Numbered from the stretch's first letter, positions 33,756-42,735 are shown. The stretch is 64,000 bases of DNA from Flavobacteriales bacterium (GCA_020635855.1 JACJYZ010000002.1:1364001-1428000); one strand, 5' to 3'. Numbers and translations are program-made. The notes: a model not told the origin generated them from the sequence alone.

Positions 33756-35018
33756 ATGATCAAATCGTTTTCGTGGTTGTTGACATTCGTTGTTGTACTC
33801 GGAGCCGGTGCATGTCGTAATCAAGAGCAGGCCCCCGAATCAAAAGCAGCTCCCGACACCGTTGTTACAGAACCCGATCAGGCTTCACTCTACGGTTTTA
33901 TGGTGGATTCTTTCAATGTCTTTGAAGGGGAGATCCGTGCCAATGAAAACCTGTCCACCCTGCTGAGAAAACATGGGGTCGACTATGCCACCATCGCAGA
34001 CCTCGCCCATCAGTCAAAAGAAGTCTTTGATGTCAGGAGGCTTGCTGCCGGCAGGAAATATACCCTGTTGTGCAACAAGGATTCGGCCGGGGCGGCACAG
34101 TGCTTCATTTATGAGAAAAGTCCGGTTGATTATGTGGTATTCGACTGGCGGGATTCCCTCAAAATCTACCAGGATGCCAAACGGGTGGATACCCTCAGAA
34201 GGACGGTGGCGGGAGAGATTCACTCATCCCTTTACCTGAACATGGTGCGCAATGGCGTGGACCCCGGTCTGGCCATCAGCCTTTCCGAGATCTATGCATG
34301 GACCATCGACTTTTACCGCATCCAGGACGGAGATCAGTACAAGATCATTTATGATGAACTGTATGTGGATGACAAGCCGGTGAGTATCGGTCAGATACAT
34401 GGTTGCTGGTTCAAGCACGCGGGCGAGGATTTTTATGCTTTCTATTTCAATCAGGCAGAACGGGGTGATTACTTCGATGACCATGCGCAAAGTCTGCGCA
34501 AAGCGTTCTTAAAGGCTCCCCTGAAGTTTTCGAGGATATCCTCCCGTTACAGCCTCAACCGTTTTCATCCCGTCCTGAAAAGGAACAAAGCGCATCTCGG
34601 AACCGACTATGCCGCTCCAACAGGTACACCCATTCATACGGTGGGTGACGGCGAGATCATTGCTGCATCCTATACCAGCGGAAACGGGAATTTTGTGAAG
34701 GTGCGCCACAACGGTACCTATACCACGCAGTACCTGCACATGTCGAAGATCGCCAGTGGCATCAGGCCCGGTAAGTATGTGAAGCAGGGGGAGGTGATCG
34801 GCTTTGTGGGCAGTACAGGCCTGGCCACCGGTCCGCACGTTTGTTTCCGCTTCTGGAAAAACGGGAAGCAGGTGGATCCGCTCCGTGAAAAACTTCCTCC
34901 CTCGGAACCCGTGAAACCGGAAAACATGGATGCATTCAAAGCTGCCAGCGACAGCCTGAAAAAAGAACTGGATGCCATTCCGGTGAAGGTGGAACAACCG
35001 CAAACGGCCGCGTTGTAG
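33756..35018 (+). CDS. M23-family peptidoglycan endopeptidase (lipoprotein)
   Basis: A 420-residue envelope protein with a lipobox GAGAC (Cys20). The N-terminal half resembles the LysM/OapA-like domains of MepM-type enzymes (ENLSTLLRKHGVDYATI), and the C-terminal half is the M23 domain. Zinc and catalytic positions: His280 and Asp284 in HLGTDYAAPTGTPIH, His328 in QYLHMS, His361 in GPHVCFRFW. The usual HxH of the last motif reads H-V-C, with Cys363 where the third zinc ligand is expected. It probably cuts peptidoglycan cross-links during growth. A repeat-rich gap follows. Confidence 0.9.
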   Translation: MIKSFSWLLTFVVVLGAGACRNQEQAPESKAAPDTVVTEPDQASLYGFMVDSFNVFEGEIRANENLSTLLRKHGVDYATIADLAHQSKEVFDVRRLAAGRKYTLLCNKDSAGAAQCFIYEKSPVDYVVFDWRDSLKIYQDAKRVDTLRRTVAGEIHSSLYLNMVRNGVDPGLAISLSEIYAWTIDFYRIQDGDQYKIIYDELYVDDKPVSIGQIHGCWFKHAGEDFYAFYFNQAERGDYFDDHAQSLRKAFLKAPLKFSRISSRYSLNRFHPVLKRNKAHLGTDYAAPTGTPIHTVGDGEIIAASYTSGNGNFVKVRHNGTYTTQYLHMSKIASGIRPGKYVKQGEVIGFVGSTGLATGPHVCFRFWKNGKQVDPLREKLPPSEPVKPENMDAFKAASDSLKKELDAIPVKVEQPQTAAL

Positions 35019-35050
35019 GATTCGCGGATCGTTTTTTGAGCTACGGGCGG

Positions 35051-35151
35051 TCAATGGTCAATGAGCAATGGAGGCCGGATGTTATTGACACGACCGAAGG
35101 GAGCATCTGACAGCGCAGCGTATTGACACGACCACAGGGAGTCATTGACTT
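35051..35151 (+). repeat. Heptamer run plus two units of the 38-bp dispersed repeat
   Basis: GTCAATG-type heptamers (35051-35070) lead into GTTATTGACACGACCGAAGG and, after GCGCAGCG, a second TATTGACACGACCACAGGGA. It fills the gap between the convergent M23 peptidase and xerD genes and has the same order (heptamers, then 38-bp units) as the loci at 42780 and 43300. Confidence 0.75.
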
Positions 35152-35174
35152 CATTCACCATTCGTCACTCGTAA

Positions 35175-36077
35175 TTATTTATTCTTTCCCCTTGGGTGAA
35201 ATTGGATGATCGTATTGCGCAGGAAATCCCTGTCGAGATGGGTATAGATCTCCGTGGTGGTGATGGACTCATGGCCGAGCATTTCCTGTACGGCACGCAG
35301 GTCGGCGCCGCCTTCAATGAGGTGGGTGGCGAAGGAGTGACGGAAGGTGTGCGGACTGATTTTCTTTTTGATGCCTGCTTTTACTGCGAGGTCTTTGAGC
35401 ATGGTGAACACGTACACGCGCGTGAGTCCGCGCCCCAGGCGATTCAGGAACAGCGTGTCTTCATGATCGCGTTGCACCGGTACATGGCAGCGTACGTCTT
35501 TGCGGTAGATCTCAATGTGTTTGTAGGCCTGGCCTCCCAGGGGAACCAGTCGCTCCTTGTTGCCTTTTCCGATGATGCGCAGGAAACCTTCTTTGCCATG
35601 TACGTCGGAGATGTGCAGGTTCACCAGTTCGGATACACGCAGGCCGGATCCGTACAGCGTTTCCAGCATAGCGCGGTTGCGCTGGCCTTCTGCTTTGCTA
35701 AGGTCGATGGTATGTAAGAGGGTTTCGATGTCCTGAATGCTCAGCACGTCCGGTAGTTTTCGTGCCAGCTTGGGGCCTTCCAGCAGGGCAGTGGGGTTAT
35801 CGGAGATCATGTCTTCCAGCATCAGGAACTTGTAGAAAGCCTTGATGCCGCTGATGATGCGTGCCTGGCTACGGGCGCTGGTTTTTTGTTTGTGCAGATG
35901 TTCGAGGAAAGTGCGAAGGTGGTTGAGGTTAACGCCCAAAGGGGAGATGTTCATCTCTTCCATAAGCTTTGCCAGTTTGGCCACATCCCGTCCGTAAGCG
36001 GCCACGGAATTCGGCGATAGGCTTTTTTCAAGCTGAAGAAATGCTTTGAATCCTTTGATGGAAGACGACCAATCCAT
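35175..36077 (-). CDS. xerD: Tyrosine recombinase XerD
   Basis: A 300-residue site-specific recombinase that, with XerC, resolves chromosome dimers at dif. It has the SAM-like N-terminal DNA-binding domain (residues 1-90) and the catalytic domain with the full set Arg147 (GLRVSEL), Lys171 (GKGNKER), His243 and Arg246 (HTFRHSFATHL), His269 (LGHESI) and nucleophile Tyr278 (EIYTHL). Length and the C-terminus fit XerD better than an integrase of a mobile element, and no att site or element is seen around it. It is 26 bases downstream of the AlkD-like gene in the same operon. Confidence 0.92.
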   Translation of the reverse strand: MDWSSSIKGFKAFLQLEKSLSPNSVAAYGRDVAKLAKLMEEMNISPLGVNLNHLRTFLEHLHKQKTSARSQARIISGIKAFYKFLMLEDMISDNPTALLEGPKLARKLPDVLSIQDIETLLHTIDLSKAEGQRNRAMLETLYGSGLRVSELVNLHISDVHGKEGFLRIIGKGNKERLVPLGGQAYKHIEIYRKDVRCHVPVQRDHEDTLFLNRLGRGLTRVYVFTMLKDLAVKAGIKKKISPHTFRHSFATHLIEGGADLRAVQEMLGHESITTTEIYTHLDRDFLRNTIIQFHPRGKNK

Positions 36078-36103
36078 GCAGCAATTTACGAATTGCCGGG
36101 CTA

Positions 36104-36769
36104 CTAAAGATATTTGGAAGCTTCCCGGATGCTGAGCGGCGACAGTTCAATTGTTTCCAGGAAGGCGGCCACGGCATGTGCATCTGTTTTGGAATATTCG
36201 CGCAACACCCAGCCGATGGCCTTGCGGATGAAGAAGTCTTTGTGATCTTTTAACTCGCGGATGGTATCAAACAGCAGTTCCGTGTCCGTCGTTTTCTTGT
36301 ATTTCAGTTGGAAAAGCAGCACGCACCGCTGCAGCCAGAGGTTACCGGAGTTCATCCATTCCTGTGTGGCGCCGGTGATATTCTCGGGATGTTGCTTGAA
36401 ATAGGTGCCCATCAGGTGGGCGGCAATGAAATCCACGGTGTCCCACCAGGAGTTATGCGAGGCCAGGTATACCAGCAGGTCCAGGTCGTCTGCATTCATT
36501 TTCCTGTACACCTTCTGCACCATTTCCTGCGCCACGTAGTGCAGTTCACGCTGGGGCATTTTCCATAGTTCCTTTACGATCACATCCAGGTTGCGGCGGT
36601 CTGGAAGTCCGGCTTCCTGGTAAAATGCACGGGTCAGTTCGCGGCGTTGCGTGGCCCTGATGCCGAAATATTCGAAACGGTCTTTCATGTAGGCCTTCAT
36701 GGAAGCGGCATCCTCCGCTTTGCAGTGGTCGGAGAAAAGTTGGTGGAGCGGGGCGATGTAGGGGTGCAT
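36104..36769 (-). CDS. DNA alkylation repair protein, AlkD-like
   Basis: A 221-residue all-helical HEAT-repeat protein. Family features are FGIRATQRRELTR, HNSWWDTVDFIAAHLMG, NLWLQRCVLLFQL and KDFFIRKAIGWVLREY; the Trp-Asp pair and the Arg match the AlkD active-site region that flips and removes bulky or cationic 3-/7-alkylpurines. It is first in a two-gene operon with xerD. A short ATTAGGA heptamer run lies just upstream (36783-36803). Confidence 0.9.
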   Translation of the reverse strand: MHPYIAPLHQLFSDHCKAEDAASMKAYMKDRFEYFGIRATQRRELTRAFYQEAGLPDRRNLDVIVKELWKMPQRELHYVAQEMVQKVYRKMNADDLDLLVYLASHNSWWDTVDFIAAHLMGTYFKQHPENITGATQEWMNSGNLWLQRCVLLFQLKYKKTTDTELLFDTIRELKDHKDFFIRKAIGWVLREYSKTDAHAVAAFLETIELSPLSIREASKYL

Positions 36770-36889
36770 AATGTTGACGAAATTAGGAATTAGGAATCAG
36801 GAATTGTGGCGGGACGGGAAGACAAAAACAACAAATGTTTTCATCGGTTCGCGCCTGACTTACTAAATTGCCACAGCTTCTGGTGGGTG

Positions 36890-36923
36890 CCACATGGAAA
36901 GCATGTGGAATTGCTTATCTTTG
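36890..36923 (+). promoter_or_regulatory. Palindrome and -7 box upstream of lysC
   Basis: CCACATG-N5-CATGTGG (36890-36908) is a perfect seven-bp dyad, followed by TATCTTTG at 36916-36923, a good TAnnTTTG box 51 bases before the lysC ATG. The dyad occupies where the -33 box would be, so it could be an operator; no regulator can be named. Confidence 0.45.
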
Positions 36924-36973
36924 CAGCCGTTTTAATAGTTCTAGCTAATAACCCCATCATACCCATAGGTTGT

Positions 36974-38308
36974 ATGAAGATTCTGAAATTCGGAGGAACA
37001 TCCGTAGGCAAGCCCGAGCGGATGCATGAAGTGGCCCGGTTGATCCGTGGCGAAGGAATGCGCATTGTGGTACTGTCGGCCCTGTCCGGCACCACCAATG
37101 CCCTGGTAGAAATTGCTGAATGCCTGTATAAGAAAGACAAGGAAGGGGCGAAGGCGAAGATCGTGGCGCTTCAGAAACATTACGACACGTTCATTCAGAG
37201 CCTGTACAGCTCCGATGCGGCCCGCGAAAAGGCCCGCAACATGCTGAACGAGCATTTCAAATACCTGACCGCCTTCACCGAAGATTCATTTACCCTGTTT
37301 GAAGAACGCGCCGTGCTGGCTCAGGGCGAACTGATGTCAACCGCCATGTTCCACCTGTACATGGAAGAAAAAGGTGAAGAGTCGGTATTGCTTCCTGCGC
37401 TCGACTTCATGCGCATCGATGAGAATGAAGAGCCGGACATGGCCTACATCACCGAACACCTCGCCAAGCAGCTGAAAGCACATGCAGGCAAGAAAATGTT
37501 CATCACCCAGGGATACATCTGCCGCAATGCATTCGGTGAGATCGACAACCTGAAGCGTGGGGGCAGCGACTACACCGCATCCCTCGTGGGCGCGGCAGCC
37601 GATGCCGAGGAAATTCAGATATGGACGGACATTGACGGCATGCACAACAACGATCCCCGCATCGTGGAAGACACCTTCCCGGTAGCGGCCATGTCATTCG
37701 AAGAAGCGGCCGAGCTGGCCTACTTCGGTGCCAAAATCCTGCACCCGCTAAGCGTACGCCCCGCCAAAGACAAGAACATTCCCGTGAAACTCCTTAACAC
37801 CATGGAGCCTTCCGCCAGGGGTACCACCATCAGCAACGAAACCGGTGGCGCCACCATCAAAGCCGTGGCTGCGAAAGACGGTATCACCGCCATCAAGATC
37901 AAATCTGGCCGCATGTTGCTGGCCTACGGTTTCCTCAGGAAGGTGTTCGAGATCTTCGAGCGCTACAAGACGCCCATTGATATGATCACCACGTCCGAGG
38001 TGGCTGTATCCCTCACGATCGACAACGTGAAGCACCTGGATGAGATCATCAAGGAACTTGAAACGTTCGCTTTCGTGGAAGTGGATGGCGACATGACCAT
38101 CGTATGTGTCGTGGGCGACCTGATCGTGGAAAAAGAAGGAGTGGTTTCCAAAATCTTCAGTTCAATTTCCGACATCCCCCTGCGTATGATCTCATACGGT
38201 GGCAGCAAGAACAACATCTCCGTGCTCGTACCCACCGACCAGAAGAACCGCGCGCTGAACGCACTGAATGTGATCTTTGAAGAATACCGCGTACCTCAGG
38301 CCCAGTAA
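36974..38308 (+). CDS. lysC: Aspartate kinase
   Basis: About 444 residues from the ATG at 36974; the frame is open further upstream but those codons are poorly coding and overlap the promoter. It phosphorylates L-aspartate at the head of the lysine/DAP, threonine and methionine pathways. Motifs: MKILKFGGTSVG at the N-terminus (substrate/ATP), FEERAVLAQGELMS, the GRGGSDYT-equivalent LKRGGSDYTA, and IWTDIDGMHNNDPR. Two ACT domains follow (about residues 300-444: VFEIFERYKTPIDMITTSEV ... RMISYGGSKNNISVLV), so feedback control by lysine or threonine is expected. It is monofunctional, without a homoserine dehydrogenase fusion, and is three bases upstream of lysA. Confidence 0.95.
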   Translation: MKILKFGGTSVGKPERMHEVARLIRGEGMRIVVLSALSGTTNALVEIAECLYKKDKEGAKAKIVALQKHYDTFIQSLYSSDAAREKARNMLNEHFKYLTAFTEDSFTLFEERAVLAQGELMSTAMFHLYMEEKGEESVLLPALDFMRIDENEEPDMAYITEHLAKQLKAHAGKKMFITQGYICRNAFGEIDNLKRGGSDYTASLVGAAADAEEIQIWTDIDGMHNNDPRIVEDTFPVAAMSFEEAAELAYFGAKILHPLSVRPAKDKNIPVKLLNTMEPSARGTTISNETGGATIKAVAAKDGITAIKIKSGRMLLAYGFLRKVFEIFERYKTPIDMITTSEVAVSLTIDNVKHLDEIIKELETFAFVEVDGDMTIVCVVGDLIVEKEGVVSKIFSSISDIPLRMISYGGSKNNISVLVPTDQKNRALNALNVIFEEYRVPQAQ

Positions 38309-38311
38309 ACC

Positions 38312-39481
38312 ATGGCTCTACAACTAGATATCAAACGCATCAAGGGACTGCAAACACCCCTGTACTATTACGACCTGGGTGTGTTGCATCAGACCCTGAC
38401 TGACCTGCAGAAAAATGCGGAACCGCATGGCTACCACGTGCACTATGCGCTGAAAGCCAATTCGAACCCGGAGATCCTGCACATGGTGCGCCAGTTCGGA
38501 CTGGGTGCCGATTGCGTAAGCGGCAACGAGGTGAAACGTGCACTGGAATGTGGATTCGCCCCCGAAAGCATCGTATTTGCCGGGGTGGGTAAGTCGGATG
38601 AGGAGATCATCCTTGCCCTGGATGCCGACATCTTTTGCTTTAACTGCGAATCTCGCCAGGAGATCCGCGTGATCGATGAACTGGCGGCACAACGCGGAAA
38701 ACAGGCCCGCATCGCCCTTCGCATCAACCCCAACGTGAATGCCAATACCCACAAGTACATCACCACCGGTCTCGAAGAAAACAAGTTCGGGATCAACGTG
38801 TGGGAGCTGGACAAGACCCTGGAAACACTGAAGAAAAGCAGCAACATCCAGTTGGTCGGACTTCACTTTCACATCGGTTCTCAGATCCTGGACCTGGAGG
38901 CGTTCAAAGGACTCTGTACCCGTGTGAATGAGATCCAGCAATGGTTCTACGGACATCACATCATCGTGGATCATATCAACCTGGGTGGCGGACTCGGGGT
39001 GGATTACCACCATCCCGACGAACATGCCATTCCCGATTTCAAGGCATATTTCGACATCTTTCAGAAATTCCTGGAGCCACGCCCCAAACAGAAAATTCAT
39101 TTCGAACTTGGCCGAGCTATCGTGGCGCAATGCGGCAGCCTGATCTCAAAGGTGCTGTACGTGAAGAAAGGCGTGAAGACCAACTTCGCCATCCTTGATG
39201 CAGGCATGACCGAACTGATCCGTCCGGCCCTGTACCAATCTTACCACAAAATTGAATCCCTCACGCCCCGCAAGGGTGAAGGGGAGGAGAAGTATGATGT
39301 AGTAGGACCCATCTGCGAATCATCAGACTGCTTCGGAAAGGCCGTTGAACTACCTGTGGTGAAAAGGGGCGACCTGATCGCCATTCGCACCACGGGCGCC
39401 TATTCGGAAGTCATGGCATCGTTCTACAACCTCCGGACGAAAGCGCCTGCGGTATACGCAGAGGTGTCGGTGATTTCCTGA
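38312..39481 (+). CDS. lysA: Diaminopimelate decarboxylase
   Basis: A 389-residue PLP enzyme (fold III) that decarboxylates meso-DAP to L-lysine, the last step. The PLP lysine is in HYALKANSNPEIL, followed by HFHIGSQI, the phosphate-binding NLGGGLGVDYHHPDE, FELGRAIVA, and GPICESSDCFGK containing the catalytic Cys. It directly follows lysC, so the first and last committed enzymes of lysine synthesis are co-transcribed. Confidence 0.96.
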   Translation: MALQLDIKRIKGLQTPLYYYDLGVLHQTLTDLQKNAEPHGYHVHYALKANSNPEILHMVRQFGLGADCVSGNEVKRALECGFAPESIVFAGVGKSDEEIILALDADIFCFNCESRQEIRVIDELAAQRGKQARIALRINPNVNANTHKYITTGLEENKFGINVWELDKTLETLKKSSNIQLVGLHFHIGSQILDLEAFKGLCTRVNEIQQWFYGHHIIVDHINLGGGLGVDYHHPDEHAIPDFKAYFDIFQKFLEPRPKQKIHFELGRAIVAQCGSLISKVLYVKKGVKTNFAILDAGMTELIRPALYQSYHKIESLTPRKGEGEEKYDVVGPICESSDCFGKAVELPVVKRGDLIAIRTTGAYSEVMASFYNLRTKAPAVYAEVSVIS

Positions 39482-39591
39482 TGTGCCAATGTGTGAATGT
39501 GCCAATTTGAAAATGGGAATTGGTTAATGGTTGCTGGTTGTTAGTGGCCGGATGGCAGGTACAACAGTTGAATTTTATTAAAAAATACGCA

Positions 39592-40161
39592 ATGAAGTTT
39601 CTGAAAATTTTTTCTGCATCCTTGGTGCTAATAGCCTTCATGGGTTTTGTTAAGCCTGAAAAATGGTTTTTGTTGAAGTCGGAACACTTTGGATATAGCG
39701 TGGAATTCCCCAAAAAGCCTGAAGAGAATACGCAGGTGGTAAACTCCGCAATCGGGGAATTGAAGATGAATATGTTCATGTATGATGCTTCCGAAGGAGG
39801 GAATGATGACAACGTGCTTTATCTCGTCAATTGCACGGAATACCCGGATACATTGGTGCATTCGGATAAAACGGAGCAGCTGGAGGCCTTTTTCGAAGGT
39901 GCCATTAACGGCGCTGTGTCAAATGTTCAGGGCAAGCTGCTATCCAAAAAGGAAATTCAACTGGGACAATACCCGGGAAGAGAAATGTCCATTGATTATG
40001 GGAATGGCCAGGCCATTATTCGCATGAGGATGTATCTGGTGAAAAACGTCATGTATATGTTGCAAACCATTGCTGAAACAGAAAAAGATAACAATGCATC
40101 CGCTGTGAGGTTTATGGACTCATTTGAATTGTTGGATTCCGGGGCCGGAGGGAGCCATTGA
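39592..40161 (+). CDS. Small secreted protein of unknown function
   Basis: About 189 residues from the ATG at 39592. It has a clear signal peptide (MKFLKIFSASLVLIAFMGFV) and then a compact domain starting FGYSVEFPKKPEE and containing QYPGREMSIDYGNGQAIIRMR and MYLVKNVMYMLQTIAE. This layout resembles small periplasmic or outer-membrane-attached proteins common in Bacteroidota, but I cannot name the family. It is preceded by a short repeat-like gap and followed by dispersed repeats, so it is likely on its own transcript. Confidence 0.75.
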   Translation: MKFLKIFSASLVLIAFMGFVKPEKWFLLKSEHFGYSVEFPKKPEENTQVVNSAIGELKMNMFMYDASEGGNDDNVLYLVNCTEYPDTLVHSDKTEQLEAFFEGAINGAVSNVQGKLLSKKEIQLGQYPGREMSIDYGNGQAIIRMRMYLVKNVMYMLQTIAETEKDNNASAVRFMDSFELLDSGAGGSH

Positions 40162-40165
40162 TAAG

Positions 40166-40345
40166 TCGCAAGTTGCGAGTCTCAAGTCGCGAGTCTCAAG
40201 TTGGTGTCGGTAGCTGTAGAACTGCATCGCCCAACGCATATCGCCAAAGGTTCATCGTGAAGTTGCGTCAATGATGGTAGGCCATTGACGCGACCAACGG
40301 GAGCTATTTACCGCGCAGCATATTTACGCGACTGGAAGGAGCTCT
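40166..40345 (+). repeat. AGTCGC/GAGTCTCA tract and 38-bp repeat units
   Basis: A degenerate run AAGTTGCGAGTCTCAAGTCG (40171 onward) is followed at 40257-40340 by two units of the dispersed repeat (CATTGACGCGACCAACGGGA ... CCGCGCAGC ... TTTACGCGACTGGAAGGAGC). No gene is present between the small secreted protein and the PKD protein. Confidence 0.7.
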
Positions 40346-40380
40346 TTGCCACACATCCCCCAATTTCTAATTTCTAATTA

Positions 40381-42735
40381 TTAATTCTCCACCACCACCG
40401 CTACATTTCCGATTCTTCCATCCGATCCCATCATTGACACACGGTACAGGCCCGGCGCCAGGTTCAGGGTTAGTGAGATCTCGCCGCCAGCCTGGTAAAC
40501 GCGTTGGGTGTGCAGCTTTTTCCCTTGCAGGTCGTAGACGTTCAAGGTGTAGTCTTGCTGACTTGCATCTTTCAGTCGCAGCGTGAACCGGCCATGGCCC
40601 GGGTTGGGGTATACAGAGAATAGCGGTTCTTCTTGCTGTGTTCCGGCGGATGTGATCAGGACCACCACGGTGTCACATGTTGAGTCGGATGTGCATTCGT
40701 CGGTCACAGTCAGGCACACCGTGTAGGTGCCGTTGGCAGCATAGTAATAGGTGGGGTTCTGTTGCGTGCTTGTGTTTCCGTCGCCGAAATCCCATAGCCA
40801 GCTTACCGGCGAACCCGAGGAAGTGTCTGTGAATTCAACTACTTCTCCCAGGTTGATTTGTGCGTAGTTAAAGCCTGACACCAGGGAGTTACAAATGGTT
40901 ATGGAGTGACAGATGGAATCGGTACCACAGCTGTTGATTACGGTGAGGCATGTGGTGTAGGTTCCTGCAACGGCGTATGTATGCGTGGGATTCTGTTGGG
41001 TACTGATGTTTCCATCGCCGAAATCCCACAGCCAGCTGGTGGGTGTATTGGTGGAAGTATCTGTGAAGGATACCTGCAGGCTGGAAGCTGTGAAGCTGAA
41101 ACCAGGATCAGGAACCGGACAGGTGACGTTCACCGAATGGCAGGCTGAGTCGGTGCCACAGCTGTTGGTGACCGTGAGGCACGTAGTATAGGTTCCTGCT
41201 GTGGCGTACGTATGTGTGGGGTTTTGCTGTGTGCCGGTGTTTCCGTCACCGAAGTCCCAGAACCAGCTGGTGGGTGTATTGGTGGAAGTATCTGTGAAGG
41301 ATACCTGCAGGTTGGAAGCTGTGAAGCTGAAACCGGGATCAGGAACCGGACAGATGACGTTCACCGAATGGCAGGCCGAATCGGTACCGCAGCTGTTGGT
41401 TACAGTGAGGCATGTGGTATAGGTTCCCGTTGTGGCGTATGTATGCGTGGGATTCTGTTGGGTACTGATGTTGCCGTCACCAAAATCCCACAGCCAGCTG
41501 GTGGGTATTTCCGAAGAAGTATCTGTAAATGCGACTTGCAGGTTGGAAGCTGTGAAGCTGAAACCAGGATCAGGAACCGGACAGGTGACGTTCACCGAAT
41601 GGCAGGCTGAGTCTGTGCCACAGCTGTTGGTTACAGTGAGGCATGTGGTGTAGGTGCCTGTTGTGGCGTATGTATGGGTTGGGTTTTGTTGTGTGCTGGT
41701 GTTTCCGTCACCGAAGTCCCAGAACCAACTGGTGGGTGTTTCCGAAGAAGTATCGGTAAATGCGACTTGCAGGTTGGAAGCTGTGAAGCTGAAACCGGGA
41801 TCAGGAACCGGACAGGTGACGTTCACCGAATGGCAGGCCGAATCGGTGCCACAGCTGTTGGTTACAGTGAGGCATGTGGTATAGGTTCCCGTTGTGGCGT
41901 ATGTATGCGTGGGATTCTGTTGGGTACTGATGTTGCCATCGCCGAAATCCCACAGCCAGCTGGTGGGTGTATTGGTGGAAGTATCTGTGAAGGATACCTG
42001 CAGGTTGGAAGCTGTGAAACTGAAACCGGGATCAGGAACCGGACAGGTGACGTTCACCGAATGACAAACCGAATCGGTGCCACAGCTGTTGGTGACCGTG
42101 AGGCACGTAGTATAGGTTCCTGTTGTGGCGTATGTATGCGTCGGGTTTTGTTGGGTGCTGATGTTGCCATCGCCGAAATCCCAGAGCCAGCTGGTGGGTG
42201 TTCCGGAAGAAGTATCGGTAAATGCGACTTGCAGGTTGGTGGCATTTAAGCTGAAGCCTGGATCAAGATTGGAGCAATTCCAGGGGAGGGTGATCGTATC
42301 GGCTGACGGAAAAGGATTGGGGGTGCCGAAGATGGTTACCCAATAGGTGTAGTTGATGATAAGGCTGATGTCTCCCGACATGCCCGAAGGTGTGCCTGAT
42401 ATTTCAAGGCATTCGTAGAGCGGATTGGAAGAATTCTCATAAGCGGTGCAGGTTGCGCTTCCACAGGTATAGCTGACGCCTGTTGGGAGACCGGTTACAG
42501 ATGTGATTTGCACGGAGTCGACCGGGAAGGTAAACCCGCTGACGGTGGTATCCGCATAGAATACCATCGTTACTGTATCCGTATAGCCTGTACCATTCAA
42601 AGCAGCAGTCAGTGTATCCGGGTATGCATTAGGTGTGGTTTTGTTGAAATCCGGTGTGCATTGGCCGGAAGCCTGGATGGTGGAGATGGCCAGCAAAGAT
42701 GCGGCCAGCATGAAAAACGTCAGCGTTTTTTTCAT
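40381..42735 (-). CDS. PKD-repeat secreted protein with T9SS tail
   Basis: About 784 residues from the ATG at 42735 (an upstream in-frame ATG at 42798 precedes the signal peptide by 21 residues). Signal peptide MKKTLTFFMLAASLLAI..., an N-terminal beta domain of about 150 residues, then seven PKD domains: six nearly identical 77-residue copies (TSWLWDFGDGNISTQQNPTH, TYATTGTYTTCLTVTNSCGT) and one diverged copy. The last 85 residues are a type A T9SS sorting domain (LFSVYPNPGHGRFTLRL). The product is probably an extended surface or matrix adhesin. The copy number may vary between strains because the DNA repeats are so similar. Confidence 0.92.
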   Translation of the reverse strand: MKKTLTFFMLAASLLAISTIQASGQCTPDFNKTTPNAYPDTLTAALNGTGYTDTVTMVFYADTTVSGFTFPVDSVQITSVTGLPTGVSYTCGSATCTAYENSSNPLYECLEISGTPSGMSGDISLIINYTYWVTIFGTPNPFPSADTITLPWNCSNLDPGFSLNATNLQVAFTDTSSGTPTSWLWDFGDGNISTQQNPTHTYATTGTYTTCLTVTNSCGTDSVCHSVNVTCPVPDPGFSFTASNLQVSFTDTSTNTPTSWLWDFGDGNISTQQNPTHTYATTGTYTTCLTVTNSCGTDSACHSVNVTCPVPDPGFSFTASNLQVAFTDTSSETPTSWFWDFGDGNTSTQQNPTHTYATTGTYTTCLTVTNSCGTDSACHSVNVTCPVPDPGFSFTASNLQVAFTDTSSEIPTSWLWDFGDGNISTQQNPTHTYATTGTYTTCLTVTNSCGTDSACHSVNVICPVPDPGFSFTASNLQVSFTDTSTNTPTSWFWDFGDGNTGTQQNPTHTYATAGTYTTCLTVTNSCGTDSACHSVNVTCPVPDPGFSFTASSLQVSFTDTSTNTPTSWLWDFGDGNISTQQNPTHTYAVAGTYTTCLTVINSCGTDSICHSITICNSLVSGFNYAQINLGEVVEFTDTSSGSPVSWLWDFGDGNTSTQQNPTYYYAANGTYTVCLTVTDECTSDSTCDTVVVLITSAGTQQEEPLFSVYPNPGHGRFTLRLKDASQQDYTLNVYDLQGKKLHTQRVYQAGGEISLTLNLAPGLYRVSMMGSDGRIGNVAVVVEN
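40891..42276 (-). repeat. Six tandem 231-bp PKD-encoding repeats
   Basis: Units are exactly 231 bp (77 codons): 42046-42276, 41815-42045, 41584-41814, 41353-41583, 41122-41352, 40891-41121. They differ mainly by scattered substitutions and by alternating variants (TNTP or SETP before TSW; LWDFGDGNIS or FWDFGDGNTS), a pattern expected from unequal crossing-over and gene conversion. Confidence 0.93.

Noticed and set aside
35175..36077. xerD as integrase of a genomic island
   Set aside because: Length and motifs fit the housekeeping recombinase, and no att repeats, tRNA or mobile genes adjoin it.
36806..36973. Lysine riboswitch or long N-terminal extension of lysC
   Set aside because: No L-box-like conserved core is visible, and the extra 56 codons overlap the promoter and read as non-coding; the canonical MKILKFGG start is at 36974.
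40891..42276. Short plus-strand frames of 73-191 codons repeated across the PKD array
   Set aside because: They are antisense shadows that recur only because the 231-bp repeat recurs.
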